Program-made: the position numbers and the translations under genes
Part shown: piece after piece, positions 11,600-21,482 of the stretch
How the letters are laid out: each line of letters opens with the position of its first letter
Numbering within the stretch: the stretch's first letter is position 1
The notes under the pieces: model-generated
Databases searched by the model: none
Told to the model about the DNA's origin: nothing
Seen by the model: only the letters and a program-made list of their open reading frames with translations
DNA from: Subsaximicrobium wynnwilliamsii
Lineage (GTDB): Bacteria; Bacteroidota; Bacteroidia; Flavobacteriales; Flavobacteriaceae
Direction: 5' to 3'
Assembly: GCF_007997225.1 (NCBI RefSeq)
Contig: NZ_VORM01000003.1
Coordinates: forward strand, 186,001-250,000
Length of the DNA: 64,000 bases

Positions 11600-13027
11600 A
11601 TGGAGCTAACTGCGGAAACGGTTTGGAAAAATTGTCTGTCATTTATTAAAGATAATATACAACCTCAAGCATACAAAACCTGGTTTGAACCAATCGTCGC
11701 AGTGAAACTCACAGATAATGCGCTTAGCATTCAAGTACCGAGTAAGTTTTTCTATGAATGGCTTGAGGAGCACTATGTGAAAATCTTAAAGGTTTCACTT
11801 ACCAAAGAACTAGGCGAAACTGCAAAGTTGGTGTATGTAATCAAAATGGAAAACACCTACGGCAACAAACAGCCATTTACTGAAAAAATACCAAGTTCCA
11901 ACCGCAGCGCTATGAAGTCACAGGATGTTGATGTGCCTTTGAACAATAAAAATCCAGAGCTTAGAAATCCGTTTGTGATTCCTGGCATTCGCAACGTAAA
12001 GATCGAATCCCAATTAAATCCCAATTACAGTTTTGAGAACTTTTTAGAAGGCGACTCCAATCGCTTGGCCAGAAATGCCGGTTTGGCGGTTGCCAACAAA
12101 CCTGGAGGCACATCCTTTAATCCGTTGTTGATTTTTGGCGGCGTTGGTTTGGGCAAAACACATTTGGCACACGCTATTGGTGTGGACATCAAAGACAAAT
12201 ACCCAGAAAAAACCGTGCTCTATATTTCCGCGGAAAAATTCACGCAACAGTATATTGATTCCGTAAAGAAAAACAACAGAAACGATTTTATACATTTCTA
12301 TCAAATCATCGATGTCTTGATTATTGATGATGTGCAATTTCTATCAGGGAAGTCTGGTACGCAAGATGTGTTTTTCCATATCTTCAACCACTTGCACCAA
12401 AACGGAAAGCAGGTCATTTTAACCAGTGACAAGGCACCTGTGGATATGCAGGATATTGAACAACGTTTGCTGTCCCGTTTCAAATGGGGGCTTTCGGCAG
12501 AATTGCAAAGCCCAGATTTCGAAACCCGCGTCTCCATCTTAAAAAACAAACTCTATCGCGATGGTGTGGAAATGCCAGATGATATCATAGAATATGTGGC
12601 TAAACATATCAAGACCAATGTTCGTGAACTCGAAGGTGCCATCATTTCATTGATTGCCCAATCTTCCTTCAATAAAAAGGAAATCACGATTAGTTTGGCC
12701 AAAGAGATTGTTGAGAAGTTTGTGAAAAACACCAAACGCGAAGTCTCGATTGATTACATACAAAAGGTGGTGTCTGATTATTTCCAAATGGACGTAAGCA
12801 CCCTGCAATCAAAAACCAGGAAGCGCCATATCGTACAAGCCAGACAATTGGCGATGTTCTTTGCCAAGAAATACACCAAAGCCTCCTTGGCGAGCATTGG
12901 CTCACAAATCGGCAAACGCGATCACGCAACCGTACTGCACGCTTGTAAAACCGTTGACAACCTCTCCTCTACCGATAAACAATTTAGAAAGTACGTTGAG
13001 GACCTTTCCAAAAAACTTTCCATTTAA
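11600..13027 (+). CDS. dnaA: Chromosomal replication initiator DnaA
   Basis: Binds DnaA boxes at the origin and loads the replisome. The 475-residue protein has domain I (AETVWKNCLSFIKDNIQPQA), a linker, the AAA+ ATPase with Walker A GGVGLGKTHLAHAIG and Walker B LIIDDVQFLSGK, sensor II region, and the domain IV DNA-binding helix ending in QIGKRDHATVLHACKTV. Full length and intact. The upstream 180 bp contain one weak DnaA-box-like TTGTTCACA and a near-consensus CATATTTG; I see no cluster of boxes. The phosphatase gene follows 11 nt downstream. Confidence 0.98.
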   Translation: MELTAETVWKNCLSFIKDNIQPQAYKTWFEPIVAVKLTDNALSIQVPSKFFYEWLEEHYVKILKVSLTKELGETAKLVYVIKMENTYGNKQPFTEKIPSSNRSAMKSQDVDVPLNNKNPELRNPFVIPGIRNVKIESQLNPNYSFENFLEGDSNRLARNAGLAVANKPGGTSFNPLLIFGGVGLGKTHLAHAIGVDIKDKYPEKTVLYISAEKFTQQYIDSVKKNNRNDFIHFYQIIDVLIIDDVQFLSGKSGTQDVFFHIFNHLHQNGKQVILTSDKAPVDMQDIEQRLLSRFKWGLSAELQSPDFETRVSILKNKLYRDGVEMPDDIIEYVAKHIKTNVRELEGAIISLIAQSSFNKKEITISLAKEIVEKFVKNTKREVSIDYIQKVVSDYFQMDVSTLQSKTRKRHIVQARQLAMFFAKKYTKASLASIGSQIGKRDHATVLHACKTVDNLSSTDKQFRKYVEDLSKKLSI

Positions 13028-13038
13028 ATCACAAACGC

Positions 13039-13497
13039 ATGACCTCAATTTTGATGGTTTGTTTAGGCAATATTTGTAGATCTCCTTTAGCCCATGGCTT
13101 ATTAGAATCCAAATTGTCACAAGAGGATTTTTATGTGGATTCTGCAGGCACTGCCAATTACCATGTAGGCGATGCTCCAGATGCTCGTAGCATAAAAGTT
13201 GCCAAACAACATGGCATTGATATCTCACAACAACTTGGGCGCCAATTTCAAGTTTCCGACTTTGACAGCTTTGACCATATCTTTGTGATGGACGATTCCA
13301 ATTATGAGAACCTTATAAAACTGGCTCGAAATGAAGAAGATCGCGTCAAAGTCAAATCGATCTTGAGTATAGACCATAGCATCACAGCCAACGCAGTGCC
13401 TGACCCTTACTATGGCGATTTCTCTGATTTTGAACATGCCTATGACCTGCTAAATAAAGTCACTGATATCTTGGCCGAACAATTACAGAAACAATAA
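13039..13497 (+). CDS. Low-molecular-weight protein-tyrosine phosphatase
   Basis: A 152-residue cytosolic phosphatase. The P-loop CLGNICR (Cys8 and Arg14 of CX5R) stands at the N-terminus and the general-acid Asp lies in VPDPYYGD near the C-terminus, both in the family's expected places. It follows dnaA by 11 nt, an order commonly kept in flavobacteria, and is likely cotranscribed. Substrate may be a tyrosine kinase of capsule synthesis or an arginine phosphate; the sequence does not decide. Confidence 0.94.
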   Translation: MTSILMVCLGNICRSPLAHGLLESKLSQEDFYVDSAGTANYHVGDAPDARSIKVAKQHGIDISQQLGRQFQVSDFDSFDHIFVMDDSNYENLIKLARNEEDRVKVKSILSIDHSITANAVPDPYYGDFSDFEHAYDLLNKVTDILAEQLQKQ

Positions 13498-13575
13498 GCA
13501 CGTTTTATAGCCCCGACCGTATTGTCATTTTTTCGTATTTTTAGGTTTCTCATAAATCTAAAATCCAAATGTATC

Positions 13576-14967
13576 ATGAAGACCATAGCCTCGATTCTTT
13601 TCTGCTTCACGTTTGGTTTCAGTTTTTCACAGAGTATCGTTTTAGAGACATTTACCACAAACCTTTCGAATCCCGTAAACATTAAACACGCAGGTGATGA
13701 TCGGCTTTTTGTTGTAGAACGCTCTGGTCGTATCCAGATCTTGAATTCTGAAGGCATCATTAACAGTTCGGCTTTTTTGGATATTGATGATCGCGTGAGT
13801 AATTCGGGCGGTGAGCGCGGCCTTTTGGCCATGGCCTTTCATCCAGATTATGCGAGCAACGGATTTTTTTACGTGAATTATATTGACAACTCCCAGAACA
13901 CAGTCATATCACGATTTACCAGAAGCACATTTGATACTGCCGCCACTTCTTCCGAAGTTATTTTATTACAGATTACCCAGCCGTTTAGCAACCATAATGG
14001 AGGCGATCTGCATTTTGGCAATGACGGTTATTTGTACATCTCATTAGGAGATGGTGGCGGAAGCGGGGATCCTGGAAATCGGGCTCAAGATTTAAACCTA
14101 CTTCTGGGCAAAATGCTTCGTATTGATGTCGATAATACAGAAAACGGTAACAATTATGCCATTCCCCCAAATAATCCATTTGAAGGAAATGACGATGCCT
14201 TAGATGAAATTTGGGCCTACGGCCTACGAAACCCTTTTAAATTTTCATTTGATAAAGATAATGGAGCGCTTTGGATTGCCGATGTAGGTCAAGGGCAAAT
14301 TGAGGAAATAGACCGTGTGACCTCCACAACAGGTGGCGAAAATTATGGCTGGAAGTGTTTTGAAGGCACTTCGGTATACAGCACTGCCAATGATTGTACT
14401 GTGATCACACACACCGAACCAGTTGTTGAATATAGCCATACCAATGGCAGATGCTCCATCACAGGAGGTTATGTGTATCGTGGATTACAATATCCAGCAC
14501 TGGAAGGGCTGTATTTCTTTGCAGATTTCTGCAGCAACGAAATTGGTTATGCCACCGAAACTGCTCAAGATAATTTTGACATTACATTTGTTGATACATT
14601 TCCTTTGGGAGGCGCCTCTGCTTTTGGCCAAGATCAAAATGGTGAGTTATATGTTGCAGGAGTTATTAGTGGCACTATTTTCAAAATCACAGCAACCAGT
14701 TTGAGCCTTGACAACAATGCCTTATCACAAATTCGCATGTTCCCCAATCCAGCGCAAGACCAATTACATTTCGATTTTAAGGAAGCCAATTCAACAATCC
14801 ACAGCATAGAAATATATTCACTTAACGGAACGTTAGTGCTAAGCTCCAAATCATTCGAAAACAGACTGAAAACCATTTCCACAAAAACAGTAAGCAGTGG
14901 CCTGTACCTAGTTGAAATCACTAACATCAATGGTGCCAAGACCATTCGCAAACTAATGATCCAATAA
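13576..14967 (+). CDS. PQQ-dependent sugar dehydrogenase-like protein with T9SS sorting domain
   Basis: Exported protein of about 463 residues. Signal peptide MKTIASILFCFTFGFSFSQ; then a glucose/sorbosone dehydrogenase beta-propeller (GDDRLFVVERSGRIQIL, GERGLLAMAFHPDY, FSNHNGGDLHFGNDGYLYIS, EIWAYGLRNPFKFSFD, PVVEYSHTNGRCSITGGYVY); finally a type A T9SS C-terminal domain (MFPNPAQDQLHFDF ... LNGTLVLSSKS ... GLYLVEI ... RKLMIQ). The protein is therefore probably secreted or surface-attached through the gliding-associated type IX system. Start chosen at 13576 because the signal peptide follows directly; longer in-frame sequence upstream lacks one. Substrate and true PQQ use are unproven. Confidence 0.92.
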   Translation: MKTIASILFCFTFGFSFSQSIVLETFTTNLSNPVNIKHAGDDRLFVVERSGRIQILNSEGIINSSAFLDIDDRVSNSGGERGLLAMAFHPDYASNGFFYVNYIDNSQNTVISRFTRSTFDTAATSSEVILLQITQPFSNHNGGDLHFGNDGYLYISLGDGGGSGDPGNRAQDLNLLLGKMLRIDVDNTENGNNYAIPPNNPFEGNDDALDEIWAYGLRNPFKFSFDKDNGALWIADVGQGQIEEIDRVTSTTGGENYGWKCFEGTSVYSTANDCTVITHTEPVVEYSHTNGRCSITGGYVYRGLQYPALEGLYFFADFCSNEIGYATETAQDNFDITFVDTFPLGGASAFGQDQNGELYVAGVISGTIFKITATSLSLDNNALSQIRMFPNPAQDQLHFDFKEANSTIHSIEIYSLNGTLVLSSKSFENRLKTISTKTVSSGLYLVEITNINGAKTIRKLMIQ

Positions 14968-14973
14968 ACCTTT

Positions 14974-15693
14974 ATGATAAACGAAACCTACGGAAAACTA
15001 TATTTGATCCCAACACGCTTGGGTGACAATCCACCTTTAGAGGTATTGCCACTTTCAATCAAGAAAATCATTGAATTGGTGGACGATTATATCGTTGAAA
15101 ATGAAAAAACGGCGAGACGTTTTATAAAACGCATCAGTTCTCACAAACAACAATCGGCCTTAAAGCTCAAAGTGCTCAACAAATACACAGAGCCCAGTGA
15201 ACTCAATCAGTTCTTAGAGGCCTGTAAAGCGGGAAAACCCATGGGACTTTTATCTGAAGCTGGCTGTCCTGGCATTGCAGATCCCGGTGCCGAAATCGTG
15301 AATTTGGCACATCAACACCATATCAAAGTGGTGCCTTTGGTTGGGCCTTCCTCTATTGTTTTGGCATTGATGGCTTCAGGAATGAACGGACAAAGTTTTG
15401 CGTTTAATGGCTATATTCCTATTGATAAAAACGAGCGAAAAGCTGCGCTTAAACGTTTGGAGCGACTTTCCTTTGAACAGAATCAAACCCAATTATTTAT
15501 TGAAACCCCTTATCGCAACGATCAGATCATGGAAGATATTTGCAAAAACCTGCATGATGCCACACGGGTTTGCGTGGCCTGTGATATTACCCTGCCCACA
15601 GAATACATCGTGACCCAAACCGTCAAGGAATGGAAAAACACCAAAGTAGTTTTACACAAACGACCTGCCATTTTTGTAATCCACAAAGATTGA
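14974..15693 (+). CDS. SAM-dependent methyltransferase, RsmI-like (tetrapyrrole methylase fold)
   Basis: A 239-residue tetrapyrrole-methylase-fold protein: LYLIPTRLGDNPPLEVLP at the N-terminus, GLLSEAGCPGIADPGAEIV, VVPLVGPSSIVLALMASGMNGQSFAFNGYIP and QLFIETPYRN. These are the RsmI (16S rRNA C1402 ribose methyltransferase) signature segments, but the chain is shorter than canonical RsmI (~280) and the N-terminus (TRLGDNPP in place of TPIGN) is that of the divergent Bacteroidota branch. Role in rRNA methylation is likely but not certain. Preceded by the sugar dehydrogenase and followed by the MG2-like gene after 4 nt. Confidence 0.88.
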   Translation: MINETYGKLYLIPTRLGDNPPLEVLPLSIKKIIELVDDYIVENEKTARRFIKRISSHKQQSALKLKVLNKYTEPSELNQFLEACKAGKPMGLLSEAGCPGIADPGAEIVNLAHQHHIKVVPLVGPSSIVLALMASGMNGQSFAFNGYIPIDKNERKAALKRLERLSFEQNQTQLFIETPYRNDQIMEDICKNLHDATRVCVACDITLPTEYIVTQTVKEWKNTKVVLHKRPAIFVIHKD

Positions 15694-15697
15694 AATC

Positions 15698-17893
15698 ATG
15701 AAATTGAGAACATACGTATTAGTAGTATATGCTCTATTTTCAGCAAGTTTTATAAGTTCTCAAACTACAGATAGCGTTGCGAACAAGATTGCAGACGCTT
15801 TTAATGAATTATCTAATTTTCGAACATTCGATAACATCTACCTTCAAACTAATAAAGACATCTACGAAACCGAAGAAGACCTTTGGTTCAAAGCCTATAT
15901 TTTGGATGCACATTATTTCACACCCTCGGTTCGTGACCACGTGTTGGTTGTTCAACTCATCAATGAAGACACACAGCGCACAATCTGGAAAGAAAAGTAT
16001 GAGATTCTCGATGGTTTTGTGAATGGTCATGTTTACATTCCTAGCACTATTGAATTTGGCAATTATACACTCATGGCATTCACAAGCCATTCTTTTTATA
16101 AAGATTCCAATTCATTTTTTTCCTTTAGAACCATTAGCATTGTTGACAAAATAGACAAAAGTGTGAAATCTGGAACAGATGATCCAGAAAAATCGGTCTT
16201 ACATGAATTCACACTTTTTCCTGAAGGCGGGGATTTAATTTCAGGCATTGAACATAATTTAGCCTTCAAAGCAACAGATAAAGCGGGCATACCGTTAGAA
16301 GTATCTGGTAAACTATTCGAAAACAACCAAGCCATATTGGATTTTGAAACCAAGCATGCAGGCATGGGTAGTTTCAGCTTCAGGTTCAACAAAAGCAATG
16401 TGTATAAAATAAAATTAGACCAAGACTCAACTGAAAGCTATGACATTCCCAAAATAAAACTAAAGGGCAAATCCTTACAGCTCGTGAGCCAAGACGAACA
16501 TGAAGCCATTTTCAAAATAGCAAAGAATAATTACAGTGAAGTTGATACCGTTTATTTAAGATTGCAGTCCAGAGGTACGGTATATTCAGTTGCCGCCATG
16601 GCATTAAAAAATCAAGGATTTGTAAAAATACCTTTGAAAGACATCCCTCAAGGCATTGCAGAAGTCACATTACTCAATCAAAATTTTCAACCTATTGCTG
16701 AGCGTTTAATTTACGTCAAGCCTAATCAAAAACTGTACATTGAAACTACGCTCGACGCTAGTGAATACAAAACTAGGGAAAAAATAAAGTTAAGCATTAA
16801 GGTACATGACCAATATAATGCACCTGTGATTGCCACATTAGGACTGAGCGTAGTAGATCAACTATATAAAAATAAGCATGATCCTAAAACAATCATGAGT
16901 CATTACTATTTAAGCTCACAATTAAAAGGAGCTATTTATGACCCCAATTATTATTTCAATCCAGAAAATGAAGATCGCCAACACGCGTTAAACCTTTTAT
17001 TGCTCACACAAGGTTGGCGGCGCTATGTTTGGTCTGAGAATGAATTGCACAGCCTCAGTAAATCAGATTACAAAATTATCCCAGACCCACTAGAAGGAAT
17101 CGTTTACGCTAAGCAAAAATCGCGAAACAAAACGCCTACCCATCCTTTTGTTATTGTTTATTCGGGGGTTGAACAAAGTGACACCTATTTTCTAGAAACC
17201 AATTTTGCAAATCGTTTTGAATTGAACCACGAGCAGCTAAAATTAGGCAAGCGCGGTTTTATCTTTTTGAAGCCCGTTGGTGACAGTGAAAGTGAATATC
17301 GTATAAATATTCACGATATATCTTTTGACAGTATTAATCATTACAGAAAATCACAAGCAGCATACTATCCCATAATTAAAGAAACAAAAACCAATAACGA
17401 CGCCAATACGGCTTTTTTTGAATATGACAGTACTCAAAAATTGGATGAAGTTATTTTACGAAAACGAAAAGAGCGGGCTTATCGTGATAAATATCTAGGG
17501 CGGTTGGATAGCTTGGCGACAGTCGTAATTCCAGATTGTGTCTGTGAGTATAATATTGTCAACTGCATAAACCATTGCCCACAGAAACAAGAGACCTATT
17601 CTGAAGAAGAATTGCTTAAGATGTTTAATCTAACCATGATAAAAGGGTTTTATGGAAAGCGTGAATTTTATTCACCAACTTATGAAGCACAAACTCCTGA
17701 AGACGATTTTCCAGATTACCGAAACACCTTAATTTGGAAACCAGATATTATAACCGATACCCTTGGAGAAGCTGAAATTGAATTCTTTTGTTCAGATATT
17801 TTTGGAAACTTTAATGTTACAATCGAAGGTGTTGGCCAAAATGGCTTATTGGGCAGCGAAACACTTGATTTCATTGTTCGTAAAAAATACTGA
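15698..17893 (+). CDS. Large secreted MG2-like (alpha-2-macroglobulin-type) domain protein
   Basis: A 731-residue exported protein with signal peptide MKLRTYVLVVYALFSASFISS. Near the N-terminus YLQTNKDIYETEEDLWFKAY is the macroglobulin MG2-type segment typical of large Bacteroidota envelope proteins; more beta-rich repeats follow (LFPEGGDLISGIEHNLAFK; KTREKIKLSIKVHDQYNAPV). Four Cys occur in a short patch, CVCEYNIVNCINHC, near residue 615. No thioester motif and no T9SS tail. It may act in the periplasm or outer membrane; partners unknown. It follows the methyltransferase gene by 4 nt. Confidence 0.75.
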   Translation: MKLRTYVLVVYALFSASFISSQTTDSVANKIADAFNELSNFRTFDNIYLQTNKDIYETEEDLWFKAYILDAHYFTPSVRDHVLVVQLINEDTQRTIWKEKYEILDGFVNGHVYIPSTIEFGNYTLMAFTSHSFYKDSNSFFSFRTISIVDKIDKSVKSGTDDPEKSVLHEFTLFPEGGDLISGIEHNLAFKATDKAGIPLEVSGKLFENNQAILDFETKHAGMGSFSFRFNKSNVYKIKLDQDSTESYDIPKIKLKGKSLQLVSQDEHEAIFKIAKNNYSEVDTVYLRLQSRGTVYSVAAMALKNQGFVKIPLKDIPQGIAEVTLLNQNFQPIAERLIYVKPNQKLYIETTLDASEYKTREKIKLSIKVHDQYNAPVIATLGLSVVDQLYKNKHDPKTIMSHYYLSSQLKGAIYDPNYYFNPENEDRQHALNLLLLTQGWRRYVWSENELHSLSKSDYKIIPDPLEGIVYAKQKSRNKTPTHPFVIVYSGVEQSDTYFLETNFANRFELNHEQLKLGKRGFIFLKPVGDSESEYRINIHDISFDSINHYRKSQAAYYPIIKETKTNNDANTAFFEYDSTQKLDEVILRKRKERAYRDKYLGRLDSLATVVIPDCVCEYNIVNCINHCPQKQETYSEEELLKMFNLTMIKGFYGKREFYSPTYEAQTPEDDFPDYRNTLIWKPDIITDTLGEAEIEFFCSDIFGNFNVTIEGVGQNGLLGSETLDFIVRKKY

Positions 17894-17894
17894 C

Positions 17895-18854
17895 TCAGGA
17901 TTTCAAATACTTCAAAACATTCATCTCTATCCTATTTTGAATATCGGCAACATCCCCTTTTACAAAAGCCTGCCCCATGATTTTTTCATAGAGTTCAATA
18001 TAACGTTCGCTAACGCTTTCAATGTAGGCATCACTCATTTCTGGTGGCGTTTGCCCCGCTTTACCTTGAAAACCATTCTCAATGAGCCATTGTCTCACAA
18101 ATTCCTTGGAGAGTTGCTTTTGAGCTTCATTGGCGTTTTGGCGTTTTTGATAGCCATCTTTGTAAAAATAGCGCGAGGAATCTGGGGTGTGAATCTCATC
18201 GATCAACACGATTTTACCGCTTTTTGTTTTTCCGAATTCGTACTTGGTATCCACCAAAATAAGATCACGCATGGCCGCAATCTCGCTTCCTCTTTGGAAG
18301 AGTTTTCTGGTATACTCTTCTAAAACAGAATAATCTTTTTCAGAAACGATTCCGCGTTTGAGAATAGCCTCACGGGAAATATCCTCATCATGATCACCCA
18401 TTTCGGCTTTGGTCGCAGGGGTGATGATGGGGTCTGGGAACTTGTCATTTTCCTTCATCCCATTTGGCATTTTAACACCACACAGTTCCCGTTTGCCAGC
18501 CTTGTATTCTCGGGCGGCATGACCAGACAAATACCCTCGAATTACCATTTCCACTTTAAACGGCGCACACAAATGGCCCACAGCCACATTGGGATCTGGT
18601 GTTGCAGTCAACCAATTAGGGACTAGATCTTCTGTGGCCTTCATCATGCTGGTCGCAATCTGGTTTAAAATCTGCCCTTTATACGGAATCCCCCTGGGCA
18701 TGACGACATCAAATGCCGATAAGCGATCTGTTGCGACCATGACCAATTGTTCGTCATTGATATTATAAACTTCCCTAACCTTGCCCTTATAAAGACTTTT
18801 CTGCTTTGGAAATTCAAAATTGGTATCGATTATGGTTTTGTTTGCTACAGACAC
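17895..18854 (-). CDS. purC: Phosphoribosylaminoimidazole-succinocarboxamide synthase PurC
   Basis: Joins aspartate to CAIR in purine synthesis (ATP-dependent). The 319-residue chain is of the longer flavobacterial/eukaryote-like type rather than the ~237-residue enterobacterial type. Motifs: [55 protein letters not shown] (here IRGYLSG) and the catalytic [10 protein letters not shown] and [12 protein letters not shown]. It lies downstream of phoH on the same strand, separated by about 390 bp holding a tandem palindrome array, and converges with the MG2-like gene, whose stop codon is 1 nt away. Confidence 0.97.
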   Translation of the reverse strand: MSVANKTIIDTNFEFPKQKSLYKGKVREVYNINDEQLVMVATDRLSAFDVVMPRGIPYKGQILNQIATSMMKATEDLVPNWLTATPDPNVAVGHLCAPFKVEMVIRGYLSGHAAREYKAGKRELCGVKMPNGMKENDKFPDPIITPATKAEMGDHDEDISREAILKRGIVSEKDYSVLEEYTRKLFQRGSEIAAMRDLILVDTKYEFGKTKSGKIVLIDEIHTPDSSRYFYKDGYQKRQNANEAQKQLSKEFVRQWLIENGFQGKAGQTPPEMSDAYIESVSERYIELYEKIMGQAFVKGDVADIQNRIEMNVLKYLKS

Positions 18855-18927
18855 GTGATTCTATTTATTAATTTAATTGCCTTTGAAATGGCATAAATAT
18901 TTTTTTAAAATATAGGATATGCATTAA

Positions 18928-19276
18928 GGGTCGGTCGCGACCGACCCGTACGCAAGAAAATCATAAATGATTGCCGTAGGGGTCGGTCGCGACCGACCCG
19001 TACGCAAGAAAATCATTCCCTATTTTCTATGCTTTTATAGGCTTCGGTCGAGACCGACCCGTACGCAAGAAAATCATAAATGATTGCCGTAGGCTTCGAT
19101 CGCGACCGACCCGTACGCAAGAAAATCATTCCCTGTTTTCTATGCTTTTATAGGCTTCGGTCGCGACCGACCCGTACGCAAGAAAATCATTCCCGATTTT
19201 CTATGCTTTTATAGGCTTCGGTCGCGACCGACCCGTACGCAAGAAAATCATTCCCGATTTTCTATGCTTTTATAGG
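18928..19276. repeat. Six-unit tandem array carrying palindromes and copies of the phoH 3' end
   Basis: Units start at 18928, 18981, 19042, 19094, 19155 and 19216 with lengths of about 53, 61, 52, 61, 61 and 61 bp. Every unit opens with a palindrome (GGTCGGTCGCGACCGACC or CTTCGGTCGCGACCGACC) followed by CGTACGCAAGAAAATCAT. The 61-bp units then contain TCCCGATTTTCTATGC and TTTTATAGG, which is the complement of the last codons and stop of phoH; the real phoH end lies in the last unit (stop at 19248-19250). Two shorter units have AAATGATTGCCGTAGG instead. The array is in the transcribed phoH-purC interval, and each palindrome could form a strong hairpin. Confidence 0.9.
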
Positions 19277-20201
19277 CTTCGATCACTTTCTTGACCAATT
19301 TATGCCGAATCACATCCTTATCATCCAGATAGATCATGCCAATGCCTTCCACATTTTTCAAAACCAACAAGGCTTCCTTTAATCCCGAAATTGTTCGGCG
19401 AGGCAAATCAACCTGCCCAGGATCTCCAGTCAATAAAAATTTGGCGCTTTTGCCCATTCGGGTTAGAAACATTTTCATTTGGGCATGGGTGGTATTTTGA
19501 CCCTCATCCAATATCACAAAGGCGTTATCCAGGGTTCGCCCACGCATAAAAGCCAATGGCGCGATTTGAATGGTTCCGTTTTCAATGAAAAGCGCTAATT
19601 TTTCCGCCGGGATCATATCACGCAAAGCATCATATAAAGGCTGCATGTAAGGATCCAGTTTTTCCTTGAGATCTCCTGGCAAAAACCCAAGATTCTCCCC
19701 TGCTTCAACCGCCGGTCTCGTTAAAATAATACGCTTTACTTCTTTGTTTTTCAAGGCTCTTACCGCCAAGGCAACACAGGTATAAGTCTTGCCTGTTCCT
19801 GCCGGACCAATGGCAAAAACCATGTCATTGTGGCGAACACTCTCCACAAGTTTTCGCTGGTTGACAGTTTGTGCCCTTATGAGTCGGCCACCCACTCCGT
19901 GCACAATCACTTCAGAGCTGGTGTCGCTGGTTTTATAATCCTCACTGCTATTGCTCGTCAAAACGCGTTCAATCACATTTTCGTCGATCTTATTGTATTT
20001 TCCAAAATGAGCCATGAGCATGCTCATTCTCAGGTCAAATTCCTCAAGCAAATCTTCATCGCCATAAGCTTTGATCTTATTACCTCTAGCAACAATCTTT
20101 AATTTGGGAAAGTAGGTTTTGAGCAGTTCGATATTGACATTCTGGGCACCAAAAAATTCCTTTGGTGTAATTTCTTCCAATTCTAGGATAAGTTCATTCA
20201 A
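19248..20201 (-). CDS. PhoH family protein (ATPase)
   Basis: A 317-residue cytoplasmic P-loop protein: Walker A in FAIGPAGTGKTYTCVALAV, Walker B in DNAFVILDEGQNTT, plus TRPAVEAGENLGFLPGDL and FLLTGDPGQVDLPR, all hallmarks of PhoH/PhoL. An N-terminal KH-like segment (residues ~20-60) precedes the ATPase. PhoH relatives bind RNA and are linked to ribosome maturation and RNA decay together with YbeY. The final residues EAYKSIENRE are encoded within the last unit of the tandem array, so the gene's 3' end is the source or a member of the duplication. Confidence 0.95.
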   Translation of the reverse strand: MNELILELEEITPKEFFGAQNVNIELLKTYFPKLKIVARGNKIKAYGDEDLLEEFDLRMSMLMAHFGKYNKIDENVIERVLTSNSSEDYKTSDTSSEVIVHGVGGRLIRAQTVNQRKLVESVRHNDMVFAIGPAGTGKTYTCVALAVRALKNKEVKRIILTRPAVEAGENLGFLPGDLKEKLDPYMQPLYDALRDMIPAEKLALFIENGTIQIAPLAFMRGRTLDNAFVILDEGQNTTHAQMKMFLTRMGKSAKFLLTGDPGQVDLPRRTISGLKEALLVLKNVEGIGMIYLDDKDVIRHKLVKKVIEAYKSIENRE

Positions 20202-20412
20202 AAGCCGTGGTATTTAATATATTAATCTGATTTGTTTTCTTAGTTTTGTGATGGGCAAAATAAGCGTCAGTTTTGACGTCAACACTACCAAAAATAAATG
20301 AAATTTTCCATTCAGAAGCAGTCCTTAAGGTTAAAATGCAATTAGTTTTTAACACTTTGGAATAGAAGCGGAATTACACTCAGGATAAACTTAAAATTTT
20401 CATATTCAATTC

Positions 20413-21270
20413 ATGGCAATCATCACATTGACAACAGATTTTGGTGAAAAGGATCACTTTGCAGGTGCGACCAAAGGCGCAATTTACAGTGAACTGCCCG
20501 ATGTGAAAATTGTTGATATCTCACACAGTGTCTCTCCTTTCAATGTCCCCGAAGCGGCATATATCATTCAAAACGCCTACAGCAGTTTCCCGAAAGGCAC
20601 CATTCATTTGATTGGAATTGATTCAGAATTGAATCCCGAAAACAAACACATTGCCATTTATTTGGATGAGCACTATTTTATCTGTGCCAACAATGGCATT
20701 ATGAGTATGATCTGTGCCGAAATCGCACCCGAAAAAATTGTGGAAATCAATATACACGACCGTATTGCTACGAGTTTCCCCGTGCTGGATGTCTTTGTTC
20801 ATGTTGCTTGCCATATTGCCCGCGGAGGTACCTTGGAAGTGATTGGTAAAGTAATAGACACCATAAAACCAATCACAAATTTGATTCCTTTTGTGAATGA
20901 CGATAAAAACCAGATTATTGGTAGTGTGATCTACATCGACAACTACGGTAATGTGATTACCAACATCAAACGCAAATTCTTTGAATCTGTAAGGAGAACA
21001 AGAGATTTTGAAGTGTTTGCCCGCAGTTACAAGTTCAACATCATTTATGATAGATATTGTGATATTGTGAACTTTGAGACTCCCGAAGACAAACGTCAAG
21101 ACCAAGGCAGACGCATGGCGGTGTTTAATTCTTCGGGCTATTTGGAAATCGCAGTTTTCAGGGGCGACACGAAGAGCGTAGGGAGTGCGTCGAGCCTGTT
21201 GGGATTGAAGTTATTTGATACAATTACTGTGAATTTTGAGCCTTTACAAACACTATTGAGAAAAGAATGA
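20413..21270 (+). CDS. SAM hydroxide adenosyltransferase (DUF62 / SAM hydrolase)
   Basis: A 285-residue enzyme of the family that splits S-adenosylmethionine with hydroxide to adenosine and methionine (fluorinase/chlorinase relatives). The N-terminal motif ITLTTDFGEKDHFAG, then VDISHSVSPFNVPEAAY, GTIHLIGIDSELN and the C-terminal YIDNYGNVITNIKR are diagnostic. No halogenase-specific insertion is obvious, so hydroxide is the likely nucleophile. Divergent from phoH with about 210 bp between starts. Confidence 0.93.
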   Translation: MAIITLTTDFGEKDHFAGATKGAIYSELPDVKIVDISHSVSPFNVPEAAYIIQNAYSSFPKGTIHLIGIDSELNPENKHIAIYLDEHYFICANNGIMSMICAEIAPEKIVEINIHDRIATSFPVLDVFVHVACHIARGGTLEVIGKVIDTIKPITNLIPFVNDDKNQIIGSVIYIDNYGNVITNIKRKFFESVRRTRDFEVFARSYKFNIIYDRYCDIVNFETPEDKRQDQGRRMAVFNSSGYLEIAVFRGDTKSVGSASSLLGLKLFDTITVNFEPLQTLLRKE

Positions 21271-21482
21271 TTAGGGCCACATCAAGAATCCATAGATCTA
21301 TTGCCAGCCAACACATAAGATTCGCAGACACTAGAAATCAACAGGTATTATGCCACTTAATTTACTGAAGCTTTGCGGGTTAAACTGACTATGAGTCCTT
21401 AAAAATAAGCTGTTTTTAATTGAATATCCTTCAGCTAAAAAGGTAAAAAATTATTAGATCCTAAACATTTAAAACACCATCC

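Noticed and set aside
18928-19276. Array considered as a CRISPR
   Set aside because: Units are contiguous near-identical copies without unique spacers, contain the phoH 3' end, and have no cas genes nearby.
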